Part shown: piece after piece, positions 15,424-23,528 of the stretch | Numbering within the stretch: position 1 is the first letter of the stretch | Layout: the number at the start of each line of letters is the position of its first letter | Assembly (NCBI RefSeq): GCF_039537585.1 | Contig: NZ_BAABAU010000004.1 | Coordinates: 434,001 to 498,000 of the forward strand | Reading direction: 5' to 3' | Length of the DNA stretch: 64,000 bases | Source: Frondihabitans peucedani | GTDB taxonomy: Bacteria > Actinomycetota > Actinomycetes > Actinomycetales > Microbacteriaceae | The notes under the pieces: model-generated | The model's database searches: none | Seen by the model: only the letters and a program-made list of their open reading frames with translations | What the model was told of the DNA's origin: nothing | Program-made: the position numbers and the translations under genes

Positions 15424-16151
15424 ACGCGCGGTTCGTCCTCGTGGAATTCCGCAAGTGCCTCGACACTCGATCGGCGAGATGGCTCCTCTTCGTGATCGCC
15501 GTGCTCTCGACCGGCTGCGCGCTCCTGACCTCGTCCAACAGTCCGACCCTCGCGCAATTCGTCGGCTCAGCGCTTCTCCCATTGCCTCTCGTTCTGCCGA
15601 TAGTGGCCGTCCTCGCTGCTACCAGCGATTGGACTCAGCGGGCTTCCGTGACGACATTCGCATTGGTGCCGCGCCGGAGCCGAGTCCTCGCCGCTCGAAT
15701 CCTGGCGACCCTGGCGACAGTCCTCGCGACGACAGGCACCATCAGCCTCGTCAGCGGATGCGTGTTCCTGATCCGCGCTCGGGAGGCTCCCTGGCACACC
15801 GACTGGACGGGGATCGGCTCGACTCTGTGGTCTCTCACCGCCCTGGCCATCGCATCATCTCTGACCGGAGTCGCGATGGGCTATCTCCTCCTGAACACGC
15901 CTCTCGCGATTGCCGTCACGGTTCTCGTGCCGATCTCCTATGACCTCGCTTTCGGCCTCAGATATCCAGAGGTTGCCCAATGGGTGTCGAGTCTCGCCTT
16001 CAGTCAATGGCTCACCGAGCCGACGTGGATCTGGTCGCCCGAGAATTCCCTGCAGGTCGGGTCAGGACCCGCTCTTACGTCCTTCCTCCTCTGGACCCTC
16101 GCACCCCTGGTCGCCGGCTGGATCCGCCAGCTGAGACGCGAGGTCAAGTAG
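15420..16151 (+). CDS. ABC-2-like permease of the peptide locus
   Basis: The 243-residue membrane protein has about six hydrophobic helices (first about 21-40, last about 215-234), two hydrophobic pairs, and the layout of BcrB/ABC-2-type permeases that work with BcrA-like ATPases. The N-terminus F-R-K-C-L-D-T-R-S-A-R-W resembles the cytoplasmic coupling segment of that class. It overlaps the ATPase gene by four bases and ends the less GC-rich insert; the xanthine dehydrogenase promoter begins within 25 bp. Confidence 0.8.
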   Translation: MNARFVLVEFRKCLDTRSARWLLFVIAVLSTGCALLTSSNSPTLAQFVGSALLPLPLVLPIVAVLAATSDWTQRASVTTFALVPRRSRVLAARILATLATVLATTGTISLVSGCVFLIRAREAPWHTDWTGIGSTLWSLTALAIASSLTGVAMGYLLLNTPLAIAVTVLVPISYDLAFGLRYPEVAQWVSSLAFSQWLTEPTWIWSPENSLQVGSGPALTSFLLWTLAPLVAGWIRQLRREVK

Positions 16152-16175
16152 ACGAAGCACGCCGTCGAGAGAGTC

Positions 16176-16191
16176 GCAACACGGCGGTAAC
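16176..16191 (+). promoter_or_regulatory. Candidate GlnR box pair upstream of xanthine dehydrogenase
   Basis: GCAAC (16176-16180, 4 of 5 to GAAAC) and GTAAC (16187-16191, full match to GTnAC) are separated by six bases, 26 bp before the ATG of the FAD subunit gene. It is weaker than the other GlnR-like sites of this window but has the same geometry. Confidence 0.4.
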
Positions 16192-16217
16192 AGAGATGCG
16201 GTTGACTCGTCCTCCAT

Positions 16218-17051
16218 ATGGACCTGATCGGCGTGAACGAGATCCGGGTGGCCCGCACCCGCGACGACATCCTGGTGGGCGGCGGCGTCGAGCCCCTGGG
16301 CGGCGGCACCTGGCTGTTCTCCGAGCCGCAGCCGGGTCTCACCGGGCTCGTCGACCTGACCGCGCTCGGCTGGCCGTCGACCACCCGCACCCTCGAGCAC
16401 CTCGTCGTCGCCGCGACGTGCACGATCCGCGATCTGACCCGCGTCGATCCTGAGCCCGACTGGACAGCGCACCGCCTCTTCCGCCTCTGCGCCGACTCGC
16501 TGCTCGCCAGCTACAAGATCTGGGCCGTCGCCACCGTCGGCGGCAACGTCGCTACCGCACTCCCGGCCGGTGCGATGACCTCGCTCCTGGCAGCCCTCGA
16601 CGCGACCGCGGTCATCTGGGGTCCGGGCGACGCAGAGCGCAGGATGCTCGTGTCCGAGCTGGTCAGCGGGGTGCGCACCACCCGGCTGACCGAGGGCGAG
16701 ATCCTGCGCGCGTTCGAGATCCCGCTGGCATCGCTCCGCTCGCGGGTGGCCTTCCGCAGGATCTCGCTCTCGAACCTCGGCAGGTCGGCCAGCCTGGTCA
16801 TCGGCCGCCTCGCCCGCGACGGCGCCTTCACGCTGACCGTCACGGCCGCGACGCAGCGCCCCTCCGTCCTGCGCTTCGACGCCCTGCCCACCGAGGCCGA
16901 GCTGCGCGACGCGATCGGCGCGATCGACGACTGGTACGACGATCCACACGGGACCCCGGACTGGCGGGAGCACGTCTCGACGCTGTTCGCGGGCGAGATC
17001 CTGCGCGAGCTCAGCGACTCAGAGCTCAGCGACCCGGAGGAGGCACGATGA
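16218..17051 (+). CDS. Xanthine dehydrogenase FAD-binding subunit
   Basis: The 277-residue CO dehydrogenase flavoprotein-like subunit passes electrons from the Fe-S clusters to FAD. The FAD site shows L-G-G-G-T-W-L (27-33) and A-T-V-G-G-N-V-A-T-A, and the C-terminal CO_deh_flav_C domain begins near A-F-R-R-I-S. ATG at 16218 has no clear ribosome site. It overlaps the next gene by ATGA, so both subunits are made together. The GlnR-like pair upstream and XdhC downstream support assignment to purine oxidation over CO or nicotinate. Confidence 0.88.
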   Translation: MDLIGVNEIRVARTRDDILVGGGVEPLGGGTWLFSEPQPGLTGLVDLTALGWPSTTRTLEHLVVAATCTIRDLTRVDPEPDWTAHRLFRLCADSLLASYKIWAVATVGGNVATALPAGAMTSLLAALDATAVIWGPGDAERRMLVSELVSGVRTTRLTEGEILRAFEIPLASLRSRVAFRRISLSNLGRSASLVIGRLARDGAFTLTVTAATQRPSVLRFDALPTEAELRDAIGAIDDWYDDPHGTPDWREHVSTLFAGEILRELSDSELSDPEEAR

Positions 17052-19843
17052 GGTTCGAGATCAACGGCGAGCAGGTCGAGGCGGAGGCTGCTCCGGGTCA
17101 GGTGCTGCGGACGATCCTGCGCCAGAACGACCACTTCGAGGTGAAGAAGGGCTGCGACGCGGGCGACTGCGGGGCCTGCTCGGTGCTGGTCGACGGCGAT
17201 GCCGTCCACTCCTGCATCTATCCGGCGCACCGCCTCGACGGCAAGCGCGTCACCACCGTCGCCGGGCTCGGCACCCCCGAAGCGCCGCACCCCCTGCAGC
17301 AGGGCTTCGTCGACGCGGCCGGCCTGCAGTGCGGCTTCTGCACGGCGGGAATGGTCGTCACCGCCTCCACCTTCGGCGACGAGGAGCTCGCCGACCTGCC
17401 GCGCGCACTCAAGGGCAATCTCTGCCGCTGCACCGGCTACCGCGCCATCCGCGACGCGATCCAGGGCGTCAGCAACACGGTGACCGCCGAGGCCGGGGAT
17501 GCCGCGGGCCGCTCCGTGAAGGCCCCGGCCGGGATGCGCGTCGTGACCGGCCGCGAGGAGTACACCCTCGACTTCCGGTCGCCGACGAGGCTGCTGCACC
17601 TCGCCGTGCTGAAGAGCCCGCACGCGCACGCCAGGATCACGGCCATCGACACCTCCGAGGCCGAGGCCCTGCCCGGCGTCGAGTGCGTCTTCACCCACCG
17701 CGAATCGCCCGCGACCCTGTTCTCGACCGGGCGCCACGAGAACCGCGAGGACGACCCCGACGACACGCTGGTGCTCGATCCGGTGCTACGGTTCCGCGGC
17801 CAGCGGGTGGCCGCGGTCGTCGCCGACAGCGTGCGCACGGCCCAGCTCGCGCTCGACCTCATCCGCGTGGAGTACGAGATCCTGCCTGCCGTCTTCGACC
17901 CCGACCTCGCCCGGTCGACCGCCGACGACGTGCCGCGGCTGCACGCGGAGAAGGGCCCCGCGTCGCGGATCTCCGACCCGTCGCGCAACGTGGTCGCGCA
18001 GATGCACGGCGAGATGGGGGACGTCGACGCGGCCCTGGCCGAGGCCGCCGTCACCGTCGAGGGCGCCTGGCAGACGCAGCGCATCTCGCACGCCGCGCTC
18101 GAGACGCACGCGACGCGCGGCTGGATCGACGACGACGGGCGGCTGGTCCTGCGGACCAGCACGCAGGTGCCGTACCTCGTGCGCCACGAGATCTGCCACG
18201 TGTTCGGTCTGCCCGAAGACCGGGTGCGCGTCTACGCCGCGCGGGTCGGCGGCGGGTTCGGGGGCAAGCAGGAGCTCCTCACCGAGGACCTCGTCACGCT
18301 CGCCGTGCTGCGGACCGGCGCGTCGGTCCAGTACGAGTACGCGCGCGAGGACGAGTTCGTCATCGCGCCGCTCCGCCACCCGATGCGCGTCGGCGTGAAG
18401 CTCGGCGCCACCGCCGACGGCCTCCTCACCGCCATCGCGGTCGACGAGCTGATGGACACCGGCGCCTACGGCAACCACGGGATCGGCGTCATGTTCCACA
18501 GCGTGCACGAGTCGATCTCGGTCTACCGTGCGCCGAACAAGCGGGTCGACGCCGAGTCGGTCTACACGAACAACCCGCCGTCGGGCGCGTTCCGCGGCTA
18601 CGGGCTCGGACAGGTCATCTTCGCCGTCGAGTCGGCGATGGACGAGCTCGCCCGGAAGCTCGGGATCACGCCGTTTGAACTGCGGCGCCGCAACGTCGTC
18701 GTGCCCGGCGACCACATGACCGTCGTCGACCCCGACGAGGAGAGCGACCTCCTGTTCGGCAGCTACGGACTCGACCAGTGCCTCGACCTCGTCGAGCAGG
18801 CGCTCGAGGGGCCGCCGCCCGCCGACTCCGGGTCGCTGACCGGTCCGACCGAGGTGCCCACCGGCGACTCGTGGACCTTCGGCACCGGCATGGCGCTCGC
18901 GATGATCGCCACGATGCCGCCCCGGGGCCACTTCGCCGACACCACCGTCTCGCTCGGAACCTCCGGCGACTACACGATCAGCGTCGGCACGGCGGAGTTC
19001 GGCAACGGCACGACCACCGTCCACGCGCAGCTCACCGCCACCGCGCTCGGCACGACCACCGACCGCGTGGTCATCCGGCAGTCCGACACCGACGTCGCGC
19101 GCTACGACACCGGAGCCTTCGGGTCGGCCGGGGTCGTGGTGGCGGGCAAGGCCCTGCACGCGGCGGCGCTCAAGCTCAAGGCCGCGATGCTGGCGCGAGC
19201 GAGCGCGATCGTGACCGGCGCGGGTGACGAGGCGCAGGATCCTGCGGTCCCCTCGTCGACCGCCATCGCCGTGGGCACGCTCACTCCCGACGGGGTGCTG
19301 GTGCCCTCGGGCACGTGGGGAGACGGCCGGCTGGTGACCGCGGCCGAACTCCTGGCGCACGGACCGCTCGAGGCCGACGGCAGCCACGACGGCACACCGC
19401 GGTCGGTGGCGTTCAATGTGCACGCCTTCTCGGTCGCGGTCGATCGCGAGACCGGGGAGGTGCGGATCCTGCGCTCCATCCAGGCCGCCGACGCCGGAAC
19501 CGTGCTCAACCCGGAGCAGCTGCGCGGCCAGATCGAGGGCGGCACGGCGCAGGCCATCGGCACGGCGCTCTACGAGGAGGTCATGCTCGACGGCGAGGGC
19601 GGCGTGACGACGGCGGCTTTCCGGAACTACCGCCTGCCGAAGTTCTCCGACCTGCCGGTCACCGAGGTGCTGTTCGCGTCGACGCACGACGACCTCGGGC
19701 CCCTCGGCGCCAAGAGCATGAGCGAGGCGCCGTACAACCCCGTGGCGCCCGCGCTCGCGAACGCGGTGCGCGACGCGCTCGGGGTGCGGCCGCACGAGCT
19801 GCCGATGTCGCGGGACCGGGTGTGGCGGATGGCGCGCGGGTAG
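17048..19843 (+). CDS. Xanthine dehydrogenase Fe-S/molybdopterin fusion subunit
   Basis: The 931-residue fusion carries an N-terminal 2Fe-2S domain (Cys36, Cys41, Cys44, Cys56), a second 2Fe-2S domain (Q-C-G-F-C and C-R-C near 101-140), then the molybdopterin domains from about residue 165. Visible are G-G-G-F-G-G-K-Q-E, A-F-R-G-Y-G and the C-terminal G-A-K-S-M-S-E-A-P, whose Glu matches the catalytic Glu of xanthine oxidoreductases. The enzyme hydroxylates hypoxanthine or xanthine toward urate. Fe-S and Mo parts are separate chains in many bacteria; here they are fused while FAD is separate. Xanthine specificity is inferred from the purine context. Confidence 0.9.
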   Translation: MRFEINGEQVEAEAAPGQVLRTILRQNDHFEVKKGCDAGDCGACSVLVDGDAVHSCIYPAHRLDGKRVTTVAGLGTPEAPHPLQQGFVDAAGLQCGFCTAGMVVTASTFGDEELADLPRALKGNLCRCTGYRAIRDAIQGVSNTVTAEAGDAAGRSVKAPAGMRVVTGREEYTLDFRSPTRLLHLAVLKSPHAHARITAIDTSEAEALPGVECVFTHRESPATLFSTGRHENREDDPDDTLVLDPVLRFRGQRVAAVVADSVRTAQLALDLIRVEYEILPAVFDPDLARSTADDVPRLHAEKGPASRISDPSRNVVAQMHGEMGDVDAALAEAAVTVEGAWQTQRISHAALETHATRGWIDDDGRLVLRTSTQVPYLVRHEICHVFGLPEDRVRVYAARVGGGFGGKQELLTEDLVTLAVLRTGASVQYEYAREDEFVIAPLRHPMRVGVKLGATADGLLTAIAVDELMDTGAYGNHGIGVMFHSVHESISVYRAPNKRVDAESVYTNNPPSGAFRGYGLGQVIFAVESAMDELARKLGITPFELRRRNVVVPGDHMTVVDPDEESDLLFGSYGLDQCLDLVEQALEGPPPADSGSLTGPTEVPTGDSWTFGTGMALAMIATMPPRGHFADTTVSLGTSGDYTISVGTAEFGNGTTTVHAQLTATALGTTTDRVVIRQSDTDVARYDTGAFGSAGVVVAGKALHAAALKLKAAMLARASAIVTGAGDEAQDPAVPSSTAIAVGTLTPDGVLVPSGTWGDGRLVTAAELLAHGPLEADGSHDGTPRSVAFNVHAFSVAVDRETGEVRILRSIQAADAGTVLNPEQLRGQIEGGTAQAIGTALYEEVMLDGEGGVTTAAFRNYRLPKFSDLPVTEVLFASTHDDLGPLGAKSMSEAPYNPVAPALANAVRDALGVRPHELPMSRDRVWRMARG

Positions 19844-19856
19844 GACTGCGGGGGGC

Positions 19857-19930
19857 GGGCTGGCGGCGGGTCGGCAGGTCGGCGGGGCTCCGGGGGCCCG
19901 CCCACTGCTGCTCGAGCCCGCCCACGCGCC
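19857..19930. repeat. Single copy of the GC-rich hairpin repeat
   Basis: The sequence GGCGGGGCTCCGGGGGCCCGCC is nearly identical to the core of the tandem repeats at 3421-3760 and 51057-51345, followed by CACTGCTGCTCGAGCCCGCCCACGCGCC. It fills the gap between convergent xanthine dehydrogenase and xdhC genes and may act as a terminator for both. Confidence 0.7.
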
Positions 19931-20995
19931 TCAGGCCCGAGGCACAGCGGGCGCAGCAGGCGCAGCAGGCGCAGCCACAGCACGCCGATGCACGGGCCCA
20001 GACATCGCGGCGAGCGGCACGGCCGTGGCAGCGGAGCGCGAAGCGAGCACCTCGGCCAGGATCGAGACCGCGGTCTCTTCGGGCGTGGAGGCGCCGAGGT
20101 CGAGGCCGATCGGCGAGTGGAGCCTGGCGATCGAGGCCGCGGGGACGCCGCGTTCGCGGAGGGACGCGATCCTGCGCTCGTGGGTCCGCCTCGAGCCCAT
20201 CGCACCGACGTAGAACGCCGGCGACGCGAGGGCCAGGTCGAGTGCGACCGCGTCGAAGCGGGCGTCGTGCGACAGGACGCAGAAGACGCTCCGCTGGTCG
20301 AGGTCGAGGTTCGGCAGGATCCGCTGCGGCCAGCCGACCACGACGGAGGCGCCGGGGAAGCGCTCGGCCGTGGTGAAGAGCTCCCGCGGGTCGGTCACGG
20401 TGACGCGGTAACCGAGCACCTGCGCGGCGGCGGCGAGGGCGGTGGAGAACTCCATCGCGCCGATGATCACGAAGTGGGGCCGGGTGCCCTTCACCTCGAA
20501 GAAGACGTCGACGAGCGAGCCGCCGCAGTCGACGGTGCCGAGGGCCGACTCGCCGAGACCGACTCGGGCGAGACGCTCGGCTTCGATGCGGGGTTCCCAC
20601 TCGGGGCGGACGGGCCCGAGCGCGATCGCGGCGCCGGCCGCGCGACCGGCGGCAGCCTCGCGGAGCTGCGCGACGACGGGGTGCGACGAGTCGACCCGCT
20701 CGACTCGAATGCGCAGCTGCCCGCCGCAGGTGAGCCCCACCGAGAACGCGGTCTCGTCGTCGACGCCGTACTCGACCGTGCGGGCGACGCCGTCAGCGAG
20801 GACCTCCTCGGCGACCCCGACCACGGCAGCCTCGACGCAGCCGCCGGCGATCGAGCCGAGTACGACCGAGCCGTCGTAGGCCATCGAGGTGCCGACGGTG
20901 CGCGGGGCGCTGCCCTCGATCGACACGGCCGTCGCGACCGCCAGGACCGCGCCCGCGTCGAGCGCGGCGAGCAGGCGGTCGGCGATCTCGAACAT
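19931..20995 (-). CDS. XdhC/CoxI family molybdenum-enzyme maturation factor
   Basis: The 354-residue protein has the XdhC N-terminal signature S-I-E-G-S-A-P-R-T-V-G (25-35) and G-S-I-A-G-G-C-V-E, then a Rossmann-like C-terminal domain beginning H-F-V-I-I-G-A-M-E-F-S. XdhC proteins bind Mo-cofactor, help to sulfurate it and insert it into xanthine dehydrogenase. ATG at 20995 gives the family start. An Ala/Pro-rich tail of about 30 residues follows the conserved domain. It is convergent with the enzyme genes and divergent from the amidohydrolase gene. Confidence 0.92.
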   Translation of the reverse strand: MFEIADRLLAALDAGAVLAVATAVSIEGSAPRTVGTSMAYDGSVVLGSIAGGCVEAAVVGVAEEVLADGVARTVEYGVDDETAFSVGLTCGGQLRIRVERVDSSHPVVAQLREAAAGRAAGAAIALGPVRPEWEPRIEAERLARVGLGESALGTVDCGGSLVDVFFEVKGTRPHFVIIGAMEFSTALAAAAQVLGYRVTVTDPRELFTTAERFPGASVVVGWPQRILPNLDLDQRSVFCVLSHDARFDAVALDLALASPAFYVGAMGSRRTHERRIASLRERGVPAASIARLHSPIGLDLGASTPEETAVSILAEVLASRSAATAVPLAAMSGPVHRRAVAAPAAPAAPAVPRA

Positions 20996-21028
20996 GCTCC
21001 TAGGGTCGCACGCCCGGATGACACCGGT

Positions 21029-21066
21029 GTTACGGGGCGGCGACCGGCGCGACACACGCCCGTCAC
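21029..21066. promoter_or_regulatory. Four GnnAC boxes at 11-bp steps between xdhC and deaminase genes
   Basis: GTTAC (21029), GCGAC (21040), GACAC (21051) and GTCAC (21062) are spaced exactly 11 bp apart in the 93-bp divergent promoter region. GTTAC and GTCAC are full GTnAC matches; the other two are 3-4 of 5 matches. The phase matches GlnR operators. ACACCGGTGT (21021-21030), a perfect 10-bp palindrome, overlaps the first box. Confidence 0.45.
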
Positions 21067-21088
21067 ACGCGACTGACACGATTGCAGG

Positions 21089-22444
21089 ATGCTCCAGATC
21101 ACCGGCGCCGCGCGCCTCCTCGTCGACGAGACCACCGAGATCGACGGCGGGGCGGTGGTCGTCGACGGCGGGCGCGTGGTCGCGTCGGGCACCGGCGGCC
21201 GCGAGCTCCTCGACAGCCCCGAGACCCGCGAGCCCCTCGAGACCCTCGAGACCCTCGAGACCCTCGACGCCACCGGCTGCATCGTCACGCCGGGCCTCGT
21301 CAACGCCCATCACCACCTGCTGCAGAGCGTGTTCCGCACCCTGCCCGGGACCCGCGGCGTGCCGATGGCCGAGTGGCTGCCGACCATGGCCAGGGCGTAC
21401 GGCGAAGCCAGGATCGACGCCTCCCTCTTGGCCGCATCGGCCGCGGTCGGCATCGCCGAGGGCCTCCTCTGCGGCGTGACGACGGTCGCCGACCACCAGC
21501 TGAACTGGCCGGCCGACGCCTCGGTCGCCGACCGCACGGCCATCGCCGAGGCGACCGCCGCCGCGGCCTCCCGGCTCGGAGGCCGGCTGGTCTTTGTGCG
21601 CGGCTCGGCCCGTGACGCGCCCGAGGACGCCGCCGAGTCGGCCGAGGCCATCGTGCAGGCGCTCGTCCCGAGAGCACCGGGCGGAGTCAGCGCCGACGGG
21701 ATGCTGCAGGTCGCCGTCGGCCCGGCCGGCGTCCACAGCGACAGCCGCGAGACGTTCGAGCTGCTCGGGGAGGTCGCCGCGCGGCACGGCCTCCGCCGCC
21801 GGACGCAGGCCAACGAGCAGGTCGACACCGCGATCGCTCTCGAGCGCTACGGGAAGCGGCCCCTCGACCTGCTCGAGGAGTGGGGCTGGCTCGCCCCCGA
21901 CGTGACGATCGCGCACCTGTGCGACGTCACCCCTGACGAGATCGACCGGCTGGCCGCCGCAGGAGTGACGGCGACGCACGCCCCCGGCTGCGACCTGCCG
22001 ATGGGCTGGGGCATCTCGCCGATCGCTGCCCTCCGCGCGGCCGGCATCACGGTCGGGCTGGGCACCTCGGGCGGCGGCTCGAACGACGCTGGGCACCTGC
22101 TCGCCGACGCCCGGCTGGCGATGCAGGTGGCGCCGCTGGTCGGTCCGCCGGTGTCGGCGCGCGCGATCCTGGGCATGAGCACGAGGGGTGGAGCGACGGG
22201 ACTCGGACGCGACGAGCTCGGGCACCTGCGGCCGGGGGCGGCGGGCGACCTGTGCGTCTGGGACGTGTCGGGGGTGGCCGACGCCGGAGTCGCCGACCCC
22301 GTGGCCGGGCTCCTCTGGGCTGCGCCCGGGCGGCGGCCGAAGCACGTCGTCGTGGCCGGGCAGGTCGTCGTGCGCGACTACGAGCTGGTCGCCGCCGACG
22401 AGCGCGAGCTGGTGGCGGCGGCGCGGGCGCGGGTCGGGCGGTAG
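21089..22444 (+). CDS. Amidohydrolase, 8-oxoguanine deaminase/TrzA-like, with altered metal ligands
   Basis: The 451-residue amidohydrolase starts with the small beta domain and enters the barrel at P-G-L-V-N-A-H-H-H-L-L-Q. Length and order fit 8-oxoguanine deaminase, guanine deaminase and chlorohydrolase-type enzymes. Two positions that normally bind metal are changed: the strand-5 H-x-x-E motif reads T-Q-A-N-E (Gln for His) and the strand-8 Asp region reads G-T-S-G-G-G-S-N-D (Ser for Asp). Strand-6 His (I-A-H-L-C-D) and the catalytic Glu remain. An E-T-L-E-T-L-E-T-L repeat from 9-bp DNA repeats lies near residue 50. Substrate is uncertain; the context points to a purine. Confidence 0.75.
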   Translation: MLQITGAARLLVDETTEIDGGAVVVDGGRVVASGTGGRELLDSPETREPLETLETLETLDATGCIVTPGLVNAHHHLLQSVFRTLPGTRGVPMAEWLPTMARAYGEARIDASLLAASAAVGIAEGLLCGVTTVADHQLNWPADASVADRTAIAEATAAAASRLGGRLVFVRGSARDAPEDAAESAEAIVQALVPRAPGGVSADGMLQVAVGPAGVHSDSRETFELLGEVAARHGLRRRTQANEQVDTAIALERYGKRPLDLLEEWGWLAPDVTIAHLCDVTPDEIDRLAAAGVTATHAPGCDLPMGWGISPIAALRAAGITVGLGTSGGGSNDAGHLLADARLAMQVAPLVGPPVSARAILGMSTRGGATGLGRDELGHLRPGAAGDLCVWDVSGVADAGVADPVAGLLWAAPGRRPKHVVVAGQVVVRDYELVAADERELVAAARARVGR

Positions 22445-22547
22445 CGCGAGACCCGGGCGGCAGCGGGCCATCGGCGCCGCCTATCGGCGCAGGCACCAGT
22501 CCGCGGACTGGCGCCGCTGCCGACGCGACCCGCCGGAGCCCCCGCGC

Positions 22548-23528
22548 CTACAGGTCGAGCACCAGCCGCGGGCACGCCGCCCGCGACACGCACACGTACA
22601 TCACGTCGTTCGCGGCCTGCTCGTCGGGCGTCAGGATCGAGTCGCGGTGGTCGACCTCGCCCTCGAGCACGACGGTCTCGCAGGTGCCGCAGGTGCCCTC
22701 GCGGCAGCTCGACAGCACGAGCGCCCCGGCCTCCTCGGCGACCTCCAGGATGCTCCGGTCGGGCGGCACGGTGACCGTGACGCCGGTCGCGGCGAGCTCG
22801 ACCTCGAACGGCGCCTGCAGGACGGGCGCCCCGACGGCCTTCGGCTCGAAGCGCTCGACGACCAGCTGGCGCCCGGACGCGGCGGCCTCGATGGCCTCGA
22901 TCAGCTTCGCGGGCCCGCAGCAGTAGGTCGTCGTGAACGGCTTCATGCCGGCGAAGAGCCCGTCGAGGTCGAGCCGGGCCCCCTCGTCGGCCGCGTAGAC
23001 CGACAGCGCGCCGGCGAGCGCCGAGACCTCGTCGAGCAGCGCCATCGACCGCCGCGAACGGCCCGCGTAGTGCACCTCGAACGGGACGCCCGCGCGGACG
23101 GCCGCGGCCGCCATCGACGAGATGGGCGTGATGCCGATACCGCCGGCGACGAGTACGTAGGAGGTGCCGTGCACAGGCTCGAACTCGAAGTGGTTGCGGG
23201 GCCCGGCGACCGTCAGGACGTCGCCCTCGCGGAGCTCGTCGTGCAGCCAGACCGAGCCGCCGCGTCCCGACGGCTCGCGGAGCACGCCGATCCGCCAGGT
23301 CTCGCTCGACCCGGGCTGGGGCGGGCCGGACAGCGAGTACTGCCGGATCTCGGCGTCGGGCAGGACGACGTCGATGTGCGATCCTGCGCTCCATCCGGGC
23401 AGGGGGCGGTCGCCGATCGGGCCGAGCTCGATCAGCACGACGCCCTCGGCGCCGGGGGTCCGCGAGACGACGCGCACGTCGAACTGGGTCTCGTGGAGGC
23501 CGGCGGCCTCGGCGTGGGCGGCGCTCAT
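22548..23528 (-). CDS. Phthalate dioxygenase reductase-like flavoprotein with C-terminal ferredoxin
   Basis: The 326-residue PDR/VanB-type reductase has an FMN domain (R-Q-Y-S-L-S-G), NAD-binding domain (L-V-A-G-G-I-G-I-T-P) and a plant-type 2Fe-2S domain with C-R-E-G-T-C-G-T-C and a later Cys in Y-V-C-V-S-R-A. It shuttles electrons from NADH to an oxygenase. No Rieske oxygenase is encoded in the window, so its partner is missing here. Klebsiella HpxE, partner of the hypoxanthine oxygenase HpxD, is a family precedent in purine catabolism. ATG at 23528 overlaps the upstream XRE-cupin stop (ATGA). Confidence 0.85.
   Translation of the reverse strand: MSAAHAEAAGLHETQFDVRVVSRTPGAEGVVLIELGPIGDRPLPGWSAGSHIDVVLPDAEIRQYSLSGPPQPGSSETWRIGVLREPSGRGGSVWLHDELREGDVLTVAGPRNHFEFEPVHGTSYVLVAGGIGITPISSMAAAAVRAGVPFEVHYAGRSRRSMALLDEVSALAGALSVYAADEGARLDLDGLFAGMKPFTTTYCCGPAKLIEAIEAAASGRQLVVERFEPKAVGAPVLQAPFEVELAATGVTVTVPPDRSILEVAEEAGALVLSSCREGTCGTCETVVLEGEVDHRDSILTPDEQAANDVMYVCVSRAACPRLVLDL

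Noticed and set aside
16202-16207. TTGACT as -35 of the xanthine dehydrogenase promoter
   Set aside because: A matching -10 would fall inside the gene, downstream of its ATG.
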